A stretch of 64,000 bases of DNA. Origin: Pseudomonas sp. UBA6562. Lineage in GTDB: Bacteria > Pseudomonadota > Gammaproteobacteria > Pseudomonadales > Pseudomonadaceae. The stretch is from assembly GCF_002434265.1 (NCBI RefSeq), contig NZ_DJJS01000005.1:124001-188000 (forward strand), read 5' to 3'. The notes below the pieces were generated by a model. It was given only the letters and a program-made list of their open reading frames with translations. It made no database searches and was not told where the DNA came from. Numbering within the stretch: the first letter of the stretch is position 1; the number at the start of each line of letters is the position of its first letter. A program made the position numbers and the translations under genes. This document shows positions 32,945 through 41,751 of the stretch, in pieces.

Positions 32945-33784
32945 CTAGAGCAGACTTTGCAGCTTGCGATGCAACATCGAAACGTTGCTACCTTTAGCGA
33001 CAAACCCTGTTTGGGTCTCTGAAAGAAGGGCCAGAACTCTATCAGCTTCGGCTTTGCTTGGGAAGGCCCCAAACACGCAACTTCCAGTACCGGTCAATCG
33101 AGCTTCCGTGTATTTACCCAATGAAATCAGCGCATTGCGAACTTCTGGATAACGTTGCTCTACTACCGGTTGGCAGTCATTACGACTGTTTCCCTCGGGA
33201 ACGGGGCGCATCTTAAGGGGGAGGGAATCACGTGTCAACTGTGGATGCGAAAAAATTTCTGCTGTGCTGACAGACACTTGCGGCACCAGCACCACATACC
33301 AGGGTTCGGCCGGATCGACCGGCGTCAGCTGCTCGCCCACACCTTCGGCAAAGGCGGCGTGCCCGCGTACGAATACCGGCACGTCGGCGCCCAGGCCAAG
33401 GCCCAGGTCGGCCAGTTGGTCATGGTTCCAGCCCAGTTGCCACAGATGGTTCAACCCCTGCAGCGTGGTCGCGGCGTCGGAACTGCCGCCGCCGATGCCG
33501 CCGCCCATGGGCAGCACCTTGTCGAGCCGGATGTCGGCGCCCAGGGTGCAACCGGCGCGCTGCTGCAACTGCCGTGCGGCGCGCACGATCAGGTTGCTGT
33601 CGTGGGGGACTGCGGCGAGGCTGTCGTGCAAGCGGATCTGGCCGTCCTCGCGCAACGTGAAACGCAACGTGTCGCCATGGTCCAGAAACTGGAACACGGT
33701 TTCCAGCAGGTGGTAGCCGTCGTCACGCCGCCCGAGGATGTGCAGGAACAGGTTGAGCTTGGCCGGCGCGGGCAGGGTCAGCAT
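32945..33784 (-). CDS. ispE: 4-diphosphocytidyl-2-C-methyl-D-erythritol kinase
   Basis: A 279-residue GHMP kinase that phosphorylates CDP-methylerythritol in the non-mevalonate isoprenoid pathway. The N-terminus PAPAKLNLFLHILGRRDDGYH contains the substrate-binding Lys-Asn pair. The GHMP ATP-loop is PMGGGIGGGSSDAA (about residues 91-104). GADVPVFVRG carries the catalytic Asp and RLTGTGSCVFGAF is the third motif. It lies three bases after lolB and directly upstream of tRNA-Gln. Confidence 0.95.
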   Translation of the reverse strand: MLTLPAPAKLNLFLHILGRRDDGYHLLETVFQFLDHGDTLRFTLREDGQIRLHDSLAAVPHDSNLIVRAARQLQQRAGCTLGADIRLDKVLPMGGGIGGGSSDAATTLQGLNHLWQLGWNHDQLADLGLGLGADVPVFVRGHAAFAEGVGEQLTPVDPAEPWYVVLVPQVSVSTAEIFSHPQLTRDSLPLKMRPVPEGNSRNDCQPVVEQRYPEVRNALISLGKYTEARLTGTGSCVFGAFPSKAEADRVLALLSETQTGFVAKGSNVSMLHRKLQSLL

Positions 33785-33787
33785 GGC

Positions 33788-34405
33788 TCAGTGGCCCAGC
33801 TGGCGGGGCTGCCAGTCCTTGACCACCAGGGTCACGTCGAGCTTCTCGCCATGCAGCTTGATGCGCTCGGGCAGCCAGTAGCCGTTCTGCTCGGTGTAGC
33901 TCAGGTATTCCACCTGCCAGCCGTCCTGGGCCAGGCGCGCCAGGCGGCTGTCGCCGTCGAGGGTGAGCTGGCTCTTGCTGTCCGGTGCCGGCAGGCCGCG
34001 GACCCACCACACCAGGTGCGAGACCGGCAGGCGCCAGCCCAGTTGCTCTTCCAGCAACGCTTCTGGGGTGGGTGCCTCGTAACGACCCTGGTTGGCCACT
34101 TCCAGCGCCACGGCGCCAGGGCGGCCGGTGAGTCTAGCCGCGCCGCGGCCGAGCGGGCCGGACAGGCGGATGTCGTAGTAGTCCTGGCGCTGCAGCCAGA
34201 ACAGCGTGCCGCTGCCCGAATCCTGCGGCGCGCGGATGCCGACCTTGCCGTTGATCTGCCAGCCGTCGAGCTCGCTCAGGTGGGCTTTGTGCTGGCGCCA
34301 TTGTTGCGCGTCGCCCTGGCCCTGCACGGCCTCCTTGGAACCGAAGCCGGCGCAGCCGGCGAGCAGGGCGATCAGGCTGAAGGTGATGCAGTGGCGCAAA
34401 AACAT
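33788..34405 (-). CDS. lolB: Outer-membrane lipoprotein LolB
   Basis: A 205-residue outer-membrane receptor that takes lipoproteins from periplasmic LolA and inserts them into the outer membrane. The signal peptide ends in lipobox LLAGC (Cys about residue 18). The mature half-barrel has GWQINGKVGIRAPQDSGSG and LTGRPGAVALEV, and WVRGLPAPDS near residue 135, as in the family. It overlaps neither neighbour but lies three bases from each (TPR gene and ispE), so they are co-transcribed. Confidence 0.94.
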   Translation of the reverse strand: MFLRHCITFSLIALLAGCAGFGSKEAVQGQGDAQQWRQHKAHLSELDGWQINGKVGIRAPQDSGSGTLFWLQRQDYYDIRLSGPLGRGAARLTGRPGAVALEVANQGRYEAPTPEALLEEQLGWRLPVSHLVWWVRGLPAPDSKSQLTLDGDSRLARLAQDGWQVEYLSYTEQNGYWLPERIKLHGEKLDVTLVVKDWQPRQLGH

Positions 34406-34408
34406 GTC

Positions 34409-36136
34409 TTAAAGAGCCTCGGATCCCGTCAGGCGCCGGATGGTCTGGCGCAGGACGGTGCTGTCGGATGAGTTTTCCAGGCCTTGGTTCCAGACCTGGC
34501 GTGCCTCGCGGCGCTTGCCATTGGCCCAGAGCACTTCGCCCAGGTGAGCGGCGACTTCGGGGTCGGACAAACGCTCGTACGCCTTGCGCAGCGCGCGCTC
34601 GGCGTCGTCGAGGTTGCCCATGCGGTAATTGACCCAGCCCAGGCTGTCGAGCACGGCCGGGTCTTCGGGGGTGATGCTCAAGGCCTTTTCGATCAGGCGC
34701 TTGGCTTCGTCGAAGCGGGTGGTGCGGTCGGCCAGGGTGTAACCCAGTGCGTTCAGCGCCATGGCGTTTTCCGGCTCGCGGGCGAGGATGGCGCGCAGGT
34801 CTTTTTCCATTTGCGCCAGGTCGTTGCGCTTTTCCGCGAGCATGGCCCGGCTGTACAACAGGTTGAGGTCGTCGGGGTAGCGCTGGATGGCCTGGTGCAG
34901 CACCTGGTCGGCCTGGGCGGTCTTGTCGTTGTTGCTGTAGGCCTCGGACTCGATCAGGTACAGCTGGATGGCGGAGTCCGGCTGCGCTTCGCGGGCTTCG
35001 GCGAGCAGGCGCGAGGCCTCACGGGCGCGACCGTTGGCGACCAGGATGTCGGCCTGGCGCAGTTGCGCGGCCAGGTAGTCCGGGCCGGGCGCCACCAGCG
35101 CGTACTCGCGCAGCGCGGCTTGCGGGTCGTTGCGCTGTTCGCGGATGCGCCCCAGGTTCAAATGCGCGGCATCGGCGTTGGCGTCGCGCTCGACCAGCTC
35201 CTGCAAGTAGCCTTCGGCTTCGTCCCAGTCCTGGTTCTCCAGGCTGACCAGCGCCAGCGAATAGCGCAGGTCGTCGTCTTCGGGGTACTGCTGCACGAGG
35301 CTGACGAACTCGGCCTTGGCTTCGGGGATGCGGTCGAGTTCGACCAGGGTGCGCGCGTAGTTGAGGCGCAGACGCTTGTCTTCGGGATTGTCGCGGATCG
35401 CATTGCGCAACAGCGGCAGCGCTTCGTCGCCGCGATCGAGGGTTTGCAGCAGACGCGCGCGCAGCAGGATCGGGGCGATCTCGCCGTCCTGGGCCGGGTG
35501 CGATTCGAGCAGCTCCAGTGCCTCTTCGCTCTTGCCGTCCTGGTTGAGCAGCAGCGCCTTGCCGAAGATCAACTGGCCGTTGGCCGGATGCTTGTTCAGC
35601 AGACGGTCGAAGCTTTGCAGCAGACCGTCGCGGGTGCTCTGGTCGGTTTCGGCCGCCGACAGGGCGAGGAAATCGAAGTGGGTGTCGCCCTTGGCCTGCA
35701 AGACCTTTTCCATGGACGCCATCGATTCGTCGTAACGGCCGGCGCGCGCCAATTGGATGGCGGCGGCGCGTTGCGCTTCGAGGTTGTCGGGGTCGTTCTT
35801 GGCCCAGAGCAGGGCAGTGTCCAGCGCCGGCTCGTCGGCGCCCAGGTATTCGGCGATGCGGTAGGCCCGCTCCGAGACGGCGGAGTCTTGCGTCTTCTCG
35901 GCCTGGTCGACGTAGTTGGCCAAGGCGATGTCGAAGCGGTTGCGCTGCCCGGCGAGTTCGGCCACCAACAGGCTGTAGAGCGTATCGGGCTTGAACGAGC
36001 CGTACACCACCGGTTCGGCCGGTGCCTCTTCGGTCGCCTCGTCAGCCGGCGCCTGGGGCGCGCTCTGGTGGGGTGCCAGGTTCTGGCAGCCCTGGAGCAG
36101 GGCGAGGGCAAGCAGCAATGCGTAGCGTCTGTTCAT
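34409..36136 (-). CDS. TPR-repeat lipoprotein
   Basis: A 575-residue protein with a lipoprotein signal (RRYALLLALALLQGCQNL, lipobox LQGC, Cys about 17). About a dozen tetratricopeptide repeats follow, e.g. GRYDESMASMEKVLQAKGD, WDEAEGYLQELVERDANADAA, and the clear C-terminal unit AVLDSLGWVNYRMGNLDDAERALRKA. It probably acts as a periplasm-facing scaffold in envelope biogenesis; its position directly upstream of lolB (3 bases) is conserved in Pseudomonas. No enzymatic domain is present. Confidence 0.9.
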   Translation of the reverse strand: MNRRYALLLALALLQGCQNLAPHQSAPQAPADEATEEAPAEPVVYGSFKPDTLYSLLVAELAGQRNRFDIALANYVDQAEKTQDSAVSERAYRIAEYLGADEPALDTALLWAKNDPDNLEAQRAAAIQLARAGRYDESMASMEKVLQAKGDTHFDFLALSAAETDQSTRDGLLQSFDRLLNKHPANGQLIFGKALLLNQDGKSEEALELLESHPAQDGEIAPILLRARLLQTLDRGDEALPLLRNAIRDNPEDKRLRLNYARTLVELDRIPEAKAEFVSLVQQYPEDDDLRYSLALVSLENQDWDEAEGYLQELVERDANADAAHLNLGRIREQRNDPQAALREYALVAPGPDYLAAQLRQADILVANGRAREASRLLAEAREAQPDSAIQLYLIESEAYSNNDKTAQADQVLHQAIQRYPDDLNLLYSRAMLAEKRNDLAQMEKDLRAILAREPENAMALNALGYTLADRTTRFDEAKRLIEKALSITPEDPAVLDSLGWVNYRMGNLDDAERALRKAYERLSDPEVAAHLGEVLWANGKRREARQVWNQGLENSSDSTVLRQTIRRLTGSEAL

Positions 36137-36302
36137 AAGGGGCTTAAGAGGGCTAACCGGCGGTCTGGGGATGATGACACAAGCGCCGGGGCAAACCCAC
36201 CGACGATGGTCTCGGTTTATAGGGACAATAGCGAACGGTGGTTGTTCTGAATCCTGCGAAGTAGGACAATTATCGGCTTCTCGTCACAATCAGCGACCTC
36301 GC

Positions 36303-37580
36303 ATGGCCTTTCTTGCACTCGGGATCAATCACAAGACTGCCTCGGTCGACGTACGCGAGCGCGTAGCGTTCACCCCCGAGCAGTTGGTCGATGCCCTGCA
36401 GCAGCTCTGTCGCCTGACCGCCAGCCGCGAGGCGGCGATCCTCTCGACCTGCAACCGCAGCGAACTCTACATAGAACAGGACGCCCTGGCGGCCGACAGC
36501 GTGCTGCAATGGCTGGCCGACTACCACCGCCTGAGCCTCGACGAGCTGCGCGCCTGCGCCTATGTCCATGAAGAGCACGACGCGGTCAAGCACATGATGC
36601 GCGTGGCCTCCGGGCTCGACTCGCTGGTGCTGGGCGAGCCGCAGATACTCGGTCAGATGAAGTCCGCCTACGCCGTGGCGCGCGAGGCCGGCACCGTCGG
36701 GCCGTTGCTCGGGCGGCTGTTCCAGGCCACCTTCAGCGCCGCCAAGCAGGTGCGTACCGACACGGCCATCGGCGAAAACCCGGTGTCGGTGGCCTTCGCC
36801 GCCGTGAGCCTGGCGCGGCAGATCTTCAGCGACCTGGGCCGCAGCCAGGCGCTGTTGATCGGCGCCGGCGAAACCATCACCCTGGTCGCCCGCCACTTGC
36901 ACGAGCAGGGCGTGCGGCGCATCGTGGTCGCCAACCGCACCCTGGAGCGCGCGAGCCTCCTGGCCGAGCAGTTCGGCGCCCATGCCGTATTGCTGGCCGA
37001 TATCCCGCAGGAACTGGCCAACAGCGACATCGTCATCAGCTCCACCGCCAGCCAGTTGCCGATCCTGGGCAAGGGCGCAGTGGAAAGCGCACTGAAGCTG
37101 CGCCGGCACAAGCCGATCTTCATGGTCGACATCGCCGTGCCGCGCGACATCGAGCAGGAAGTCGGCGAGCTGGACGACGTCTACCTCTACACCGTCGACG
37201 ACCTGCACGACGTGGTCGCGGAAAACCTCAAGAGCCGCCAGGGCGCGGCCCAGGCCGCCGAAGAGCTGGTGGCGGTCGGTGCCGAAGATTTCATGGGCCG
37301 CTTGCGCGAGCTGGCGGCGGTCGACGTGCTGCGCGCCTACCGGCAGCAGAGCGAGCGCCTGCGCGACGAAGAATTGCAGAAGGCCCAGCGCCTGCTGGCC
37401 AATGGCGGCAACCCGGAAGAGGTGCTGGCCCAGTTGGCCCGCGGCTTGACCAACAAACTCCTGCACGCGCCCAGCGTGCAACTGAAAAAGCTCTCTGCCG
37501 AAGGCCGCGTCGATGCGCTGGCCATGGCCCAGGAACTCTTCGCCCTCAATGAGGGCTCGACGGACAAACCCCCGCAATGA
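36303..37580 (+). CDS. hemA: Glutamyl-tRNA reductase
   Basis: A 425-residue enzyme reducing glutamyl-tRNA to glutamate-1-semialdehyde with NADPH, the first committed step of C5-pathway haem synthesis. N-terminal LGINHKTASVDVRERVAF and the catalytic Cys in ILSTCNRSELY (about residue 50) are intact. The NADPH fold has LIGAGETITLVARHL. The C-terminal dimerisation domain is complete. Divergent from the TPR gene with 166 bases between; stop and prfA start overlap as ATGA (37577-37580). Confidence 0.96.
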   Translation: MAFLALGINHKTASVDVRERVAFTPEQLVDALQQLCRLTASREAAILSTCNRSELYIEQDALAADSVLQWLADYHRLSLDELRACAYVHEEHDAVKHMMRVASGLDSLVLGEPQILGQMKSAYAVAREAGTVGPLLGRLFQATFSAAKQVRTDTAIGENPVSVAFAAVSLARQIFSDLGRSQALLIGAGETITLVARHLHEQGVRRIVVANRTLERASLLAEQFGAHAVLLADIPQELANSDIVISSTASQLPILGKGAVESALKLRRHKPIFMVDIAVPRDIEQEVGELDDVYLYTVDDLHDVVAENLKSRQGAAQAAEELVAVGAEDFMGRLRELAAVDVLRAYRQQSERLRDEELQKAQRLLANGGNPEEVLAQLARGLTNKLLHAPSVQLKKLSAEGRVDALAMAQELFALNEGSTDKPPQ

Positions 37581-38659
37581 AAGCGTCGCTGCTCAATAAA
37601 CTGGACACGCTCCAGGACCGCTTCGAAGAACTCACCGCCTTGCTGGGCGATGGCGAAGTCATCGCCGACCAGACGCGCTTTCGCACCTATTCGCGCGAAT
37701 ATGCCGAAGTCGAGCCGGTGCATGCCGCCTATCAGGCCTGGCGCAAGGTGCAGGACGATCTCGAAGGCGCCCAGGCCCTGCTCAAGGACAGCGACCCCGA
37801 CCTGCGCGAAATGGCCGTCGAGGAAGTGCGCGATGCCCGCGAGCGGCTGACCGAGCTGGAGTCGCAGTTGCAGCGCATGCTGCTGCCCAAGGACCCCAAC
37901 GACAACCGCAACGTGTTCCTGGAAATCCGTGCCGGCACCGGCGGCGACGAGGCGGCGATCTTCTCCGGCGACCTGTTCCGCATGTACTCGCGCTATGCCG
38001 AGAAGCGCGGCTGGCGCCTTGAGGTGCTGTCCGAGAACGAAGGCGAGCACGGCGGCTACAAGGAAATCATCGCCCGGGTCGAAGGCGACGGCGTGTACGC
38101 CAAACTCAAATTCGAATCCGGCGCCCACCGCGTGCAGCGCGTGCCGGAAACCGAGAGCCAGGGGCGCATCCACACCTCGGCCTGCACCGTAGCCGTGCTG
38201 CCCGAGCCCGACGAGCAGGCGGCGATCGAGATCAACCCGGCCGACCTGCGGGTCGACACCTACCGCGCCTCGGGCGCGGGCGGCCAGCACATCAACAAGA
38301 CCGACTCGGCGATCCGCATCACCCACTTGCCCACTGGCATCGTGGTCGAGTGCCAGGAAGAACGTTCCCAGCACAAGAACCGGGCGCGGGCCATGTCCTG
38401 GCTGTCGGCCAAACTCAACGACATCCAGACCAGCGCGGCGCAGAACGCCATCGCCAGCGAACGCAAGCTGCTGGTGGGCTCGGGCGACCGCTCCGAGCGC
38501 ATCCGCACCTACAACTACCCGCAAGGGCGGGTGACCGACCACCGCATCAACCTCACCCTGTACTCGCTGGACGAGATCCTCACCGGCGGCGTGGATGCAG
38601 TGATCGAACCGTTGCTCAGCGAATACCAGGCCGACCAGCTGGCCGCCTTGGGGGACTGA
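37577..38659 (+). CDS. prfA: Peptide chain release factor 1
   Basis: A 360-residue class I release factor for UAA and UAG. The codon-recognition PVT-type region appears as HRVQRVPETESQGRIHTS. The catalytic GGQ lies in RASGAGGQHINKTDSA (about residue 235). The following ECQEERSQHKN is standard. The Gln of GGQ is methylated by PrmC, whose gene follows with a one-base overlap. In the hemA-prfA-prmC-moeB-murI operon. Confidence 0.96.
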   Translation: MKASLLNKLDTLQDRFEELTALLGDGEVIADQTRFRTYSREYAEVEPVHAAYQAWRKVQDDLEGAQALLKDSDPDLREMAVEEVRDARERLTELESQLQRMLLPKDPNDNRNVFLEIRAGTGGDEAAIFSGDLFRMYSRYAEKRGWRLEVLSENEGEHGGYKEIIARVEGDGVYAKLKFESGAHRVQRVPETESQGRIHTSACTVAVLPEPDEQAAIEINPADLRVDTYRASGAGGQHINKTDSAIRITHLPTGIVVECQEERSQHKNRARAMSWLSAKLNDIQTSAAQNAIASERKLLVGSGDRSERIRTYNYPQGRVTDHRINLTLYSLDEILTGGVDAVIEPLLSEYQADQLAALGD

Positions 38660-39489
38660 TGACCATCATCGCCAGCCTGCTGCGCAACGCGCAGTTGTCC
38701 GAATCGCCCACTGCGCAACTGGACGCCGAGCTGCTACTCGCCGCCGCCCTGGGGCGAACCCGCAGCTACCTGCGCACCTGGCCCGAGCGCATCGTCGAGC
38801 GTGACGCGGCGCAGCGCTTCGAAAGCTATCTGCAGCGCCGTCGCGAGGGCGAGCCGGTGGCGTACATCCTTGGCCAGCAAGGGTTCTGGACCCTGGACCT
38901 GGAAGTCGCCCCCGACACCCTGATTCCCCGCCCCGAAACCGAGCTGCTGGTGGAAACGGCACTGGCCGTATTGCCGGGCGGCCCTGCGCAGGTGCTGGAC
39001 CTGGGCACCGGCACCGGTGCCATCGCTCTGGCCCTGGCCAGCGAGCGTCCGGTCTGGCAACTGACCGCAGTGGACCGCATTGAGGCCGCCGTGGCCCTGG
39101 CCGAGCGCAACCGCCAGCGCCTGGGGCTGGGCAACGTGCGGGTGCAACTGAGCCACTGGTTCGAGCAACTGGCCGGGCAGCGCTTCGCCATGATCCTCAG
39201 CAATCCGCCCTACATTCGCGAGCAGGACCCACATCTGGTGCGTGGCGACGTGCGTTTCGAGCCCAGCAGCGCCCTGGTGGCCGGCCACGACGGCCTGAGC
39301 GACCTGCGCCAGATCATCGAGCAGGCCCCGCAGCACCTGCTGCCTGGCGGCTGGTTGCTGCTCGAGCATGGCTACGACCAGGCCGAGGCGGTCTGCGCAC
39401 TGTTTGCCGAGCACGGCTTCGTCGACGTCGAAAACCGTATCGACCTGGGTGGACAGCCGCGGATCTCCCTGGGGCGCCTGCCATGTTGA
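38659..39489 (+). CDS. prmC: Release factor glutamine methyltransferase
   Basis: A 276-residue SAM-dependent enzyme that N5-methylates the Gln of the GGQ motif in release factors. The N-terminal helical domain is about residues 1-80. IPRPETELLVE is the substrate-positioning motif. SAM motif I is VLDLGTGTGAIALALA. The active-site NPPY is in LSNPPYIREQDPH. The ATG overlaps the prfA stop by one base (38657-38661), and its end overlaps moeB by 7 bases. Confidence 0.95.
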   Translation: MTIIASLLRNAQLSESPTAQLDAELLLAAALGRTRSYLRTWPERIVERDAAQRFESYLQRRREGEPVAYILGQQGFWTLDLEVAPDTLIPRPETELLVETALAVLPGGPAQVLDLGTGTGAIALALASERPVWQLTAVDRIEAAVALAERNRQRLGLGNVRVQLSHWFEQLAGQRFAMILSNPPYIREQDPHLVRGDVRFEPSSALVAGHDGLSDLRQIIEQAPQHLLPGGWLLLEHGYDQAEAVCALFAEHGFVDVENRIDLGGQPRISLGRLPC

Positions 39490-40238
39490 GCGACGAGGAG
39501 CTGCTGCGTTACAGCCGCCAGGTACTGCTGTCGCAGGTCGACATCGCCGGCCAGTTGCGCCTCAAGCAGGGCAGGGTGCTACTGGTCGGGTTGGGCGGGT
39601 TGGGTTCGCCGGCCGCCTTGTACCTGGCGGCGGCAGGCGTCGGCGAGCTGCACCTGGCCGACTTCGACACCGTCGACCTCACCAACCTGCAACGCCAGGT
39701 GCTGCACGACAGCGACAGCGTCGGCCTGAGCAAGGTCGACTCGGCCTCGGCGCGGTTGCAGGCGCTCAATCCGCATGTGCGTCTGGTCGCCCATCGCCAG
39801 GCGTTGGACAGCGACAGCCTGGCTGCCGCCGTCGCCGGCGTGGATGTGGTACTCGATTGCTCCGACAACTTCACCACTCGCGAGGCGGTCAACGCGGCTT
39901 GCGTCGCAGCCGGCAGACCACTGGTCAGCGGCGCGGCGATTCGTCTGGAAGGGCAGTTATCGGTTTTCGACACCCGGCGCCCCGAAAGCCCCTGCTACCA
40001 CTGCCTGTACGGGCATGGCAGCGAGGCGGAGCTGACGTGCAGCGAAGCGGGCGTGCTGGGGCCGCTGGTGGGGCTGGTGGGCAGCCTGCAAGCCCTGGAG
40101 ACGTTGAAGCTGCTGGCCGGCTTCGGCGAGCCGCTGATCGGCCGACTGTTGTTGATCGACGGCTTGGGCACACGCCTACGCGAACTCCGGGTCAAGCGTG
40201 ACCCCGCCTGTGCGGTGTGTGCCGAGCGCCATGGCTGA
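39483..40238 (+). CDS. moeB: MoeB/ThiF-family sulfur-carrier adenylyltransferase
   Basis: A 251-residue E1-like enzyme that adenylates the C-terminal Gly of MoaD or ThiS for molybdopterin or thiamine synthesis. It shows RYSRQVLLSQVDIAGQLRL at the start, the ATP-binding VGLGGLGSPAALYLAAAGVG (about residues 35-54), the Asp loop ADFDTVDLTNLQRQ and zinc Cys pairs (PCYHCLYG and CAVC at the C-terminus). Pseudomonas genomes annotate this locus moeB. Specificity between MoaD and ThiS cannot be decided here. Confidence 0.9.
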   Translation: MLSDEELLRYSRQVLLSQVDIAGQLRLKQGRVLLVGLGGLGSPAALYLAAAGVGELHLADFDTVDLTNLQRQVLHDSDSVGLSKVDSASARLQALNPHVRLVAHRQALDSDSLAAAVAGVDVVLDCSDNFTTREAVNAACVAAGRPLVSGAAIRLEGQLSVFDTRRPESPCYHCLYGHGSEAELTCSEAGVLGPLVGLVGSLQALETLKLLAGFGEPLIGRLLLIDGLGTRLRELRVKRDPACAVCAERHG

Positions 40239-41028
40239 GCGCGCCGCGCCGGTGGGCGTGATGGATTCGGGGGTCGGCGGGCTGTCGGTGTTGCGCGAGA
40301 TTCAGCACTTGTTGCCGCAAGAATCGCTGCTCTACGTCGCCGACTGTGGGCATGTGCCTTACGGCGAAAAATCAGCCGATTACATTCGCGAGCGCTGCCG
40401 GCACATTGCTGGCTTCTTTCGCGAACAGGGCGCCAAGGCCATGGTTCTGGCTTGCAACACCGCAACCGTGGCGGCGGTCGCCGACCTGCGCGGCCTTTAC
40501 CCGGATTGGCCGCTGGTCGGCATGGAGCCGGCGGTCAAGCCGGCGGCAGCGGCCACACGCTCGGGCGTGGTCGGCGTGTTGGCGACCACCGGTACGTTGC
40601 AAAGCGCCAAGTTTGCCGCCTTGCTCGACCGCTTCGCCGGCGACGTGCGGGTCGTCACGCAACCTTGTCCGGGGTTGGTGGAATGCATCGAGTCGGGTGA
40701 CCTGCACAGCCCGCATTTGTGCCAGCTGTTGACAGGTTTCGTCGAGCCGCTTCTGGCTGCCGGGTGCGACACCTTGATCCTCGGCTGTACCCACTATCCT
40801 TTCCTACGTCCGCTGTTGGCCACCCTGGTGCCGAGCGAGATCGCCATCATCGATACGGGCGCGGCCGTCGCACGGCAACTGCAGCGCCTGTTGCGCGAGC
40901 GCGAGCTATTGGCCAGCGGGCCAGCCCGGGAAACCGCTTTCTGGACCAGCGCCGAGCCTCAGGTGTTCGGCGCTATCCTTCCGTTGCTTTGGGATGGTGC
41001 TGGCTGTGTGCAACGTTTCGCACTGTAA
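40231..41028 (+). CDS. murI: Glutamate racemase
   Basis: A 265-residue cofactor-independent racemase providing D-glutamate for peptidoglycan. VGVMDSGVGGLSVLREI at the N-terminus, the phosphate-like motif YVADCGHVPYGEKS, the first catalytic Cys in LACNTATVAA (about residue 74) and the second in LGCTHYPFLRP (about 185) are present. The start overlaps moeB by 8 bases, and it ends the hemA operon before a convergent gene and a hairpin. Confidence 0.95.
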   Translation: MAERAAPVGVMDSGVGGLSVLREIQHLLPQESLLYVADCGHVPYGEKSADYIRERCRHIAGFFREQGAKAMVLACNTATVAAVADLRGLYPDWPLVGMEPAVKPAAAATRSGVVGVLATTGTLQSAKFAALLDRFAGDVRVVTQPCPGLVECIESGDLHSPHLCQLLTGFVEPLLAAGCDTLILGCTHYPFLRPLLATLVPSEIAIIDTGAAVARQLQRLLRERELLASGPARETAFWTSAEPQVFGAILPLLWDGAGCVQRFAL

Positions 41029-41040
41029 GAAACATTGCTT

Positions 41041-41074
41041 GCTGTGGCCCTAGAACGACTTCAAGGGCCACAGC
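41041..41074. terminator. Hairpin between convergent murI and SDR-like gene
   Basis: GCTGTGGCCCT (41041-41051) pairs with AGGGCCACAGC (41064-41074), an 11-base-pair perfect stem. It overlaps the last codons of the minus-strand SDR-like gene and lies 12 bases after the murI stop. No clear T-run on the plus side. Confidence 0.55.
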
Positions 41075-41730
41075 GTTCGCAACCCAAGGGCTTCAAAAAC
41101 GATCTCTTCTTCACGGTCGGGCAGCCTTGCCAGGATCTCGGCCGCAGCGCTCTGGGCCGTCCAGTGCTCTGGAATTTTGGGTACGGAATGCTTTGAGGGC
41201 GGCGCATAGGGCGTGATGACGGTCAGATCGATACCTGATGCCTTGAGCTGGGCGCGTTTTGTCCGCAAGCGCTCTGGCAGACTGGTCGCGGCGCTTGCGG
41301 GAAAACTGGGATCGGACAGTTTCGCAGCGGTGTAGAGGTTGAGGATCACCGCGACGTGCGGGCGCCGAGCTTCGATCAAAAGCGGTAGCGCAGCGTCCAG
41401 ATAGCGCTCCACAGCCTCGGTATTGGTTTTGATCAGCGCCTGCAGGAGCTGACTCTCGGTAATGTCGGCAGGCAAATAGTCACAGGTGCCGGCGTTGATG
41501 ATCAGCGTATCCAGAGCGCCCCACTCGAGCTTCAAGCGATCGGCTTGTTGCTGGGTACTGCCGTCGAGTGCCGATAGATGCCTGCCATGGCGCCTGGCCA
41601 TGGCATGGAATTGCAGATTGTTGCGTCCACTGGCCGCAACGCGCACACGTTGCTCGACCAGTTGTTCGATCAGGGCCGCGCCCAGCCCATTAGTGCTGGC
41701 CGTGACCCAAAAACTCTGTGAATCGTCCAC
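41050..41730 (-). CDS. SDR-like protein of the photolyase cluster (lacks catalytic Tyr-Lys)
   Basis: A 226-residue short-chain-dehydrogenase-fold protein with a GTG start, preceded by an AGGGGG ribosome site. The nucleotide motif is VTASTNGLGAAL and NAG is present in LIINAGTCDYLP. At the place of the usual YxxxK it reads FPASAATSLPERLR, so the catalytic Tyr and Lys appear to be missing. The Ser region is VILNLYTAAK. It may bind nucleotide without classic dehydrogenase activity. It follows phrB by 21 bases in the light-response cluster. Related SDR genes accompany photolyase genes in P. putida. Confidence 0.78.
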   Translation of the reverse strand: MDDSQSFWVTASTNGLGAALIEQLVEQRVRVAASGRNNLQFHAMARRHGRHLSALDGSTQQQADRLKLEWGALDTLIINAGTCDYLPADITESQLLQALIKTNTEAVERYLDAALPLLIEARRPHVAVILNLYTAAKLSDPSFPASAATSLPERLRTKRAQLKASGIDLTVITPYAPPSKHSVPKIPEHWTAQSAAAEILARLPDREEEIVFEALGLRTLWPLKSF

Positions 41731-41751
41731 GTTCCTGCCCCCTTTGTACTG

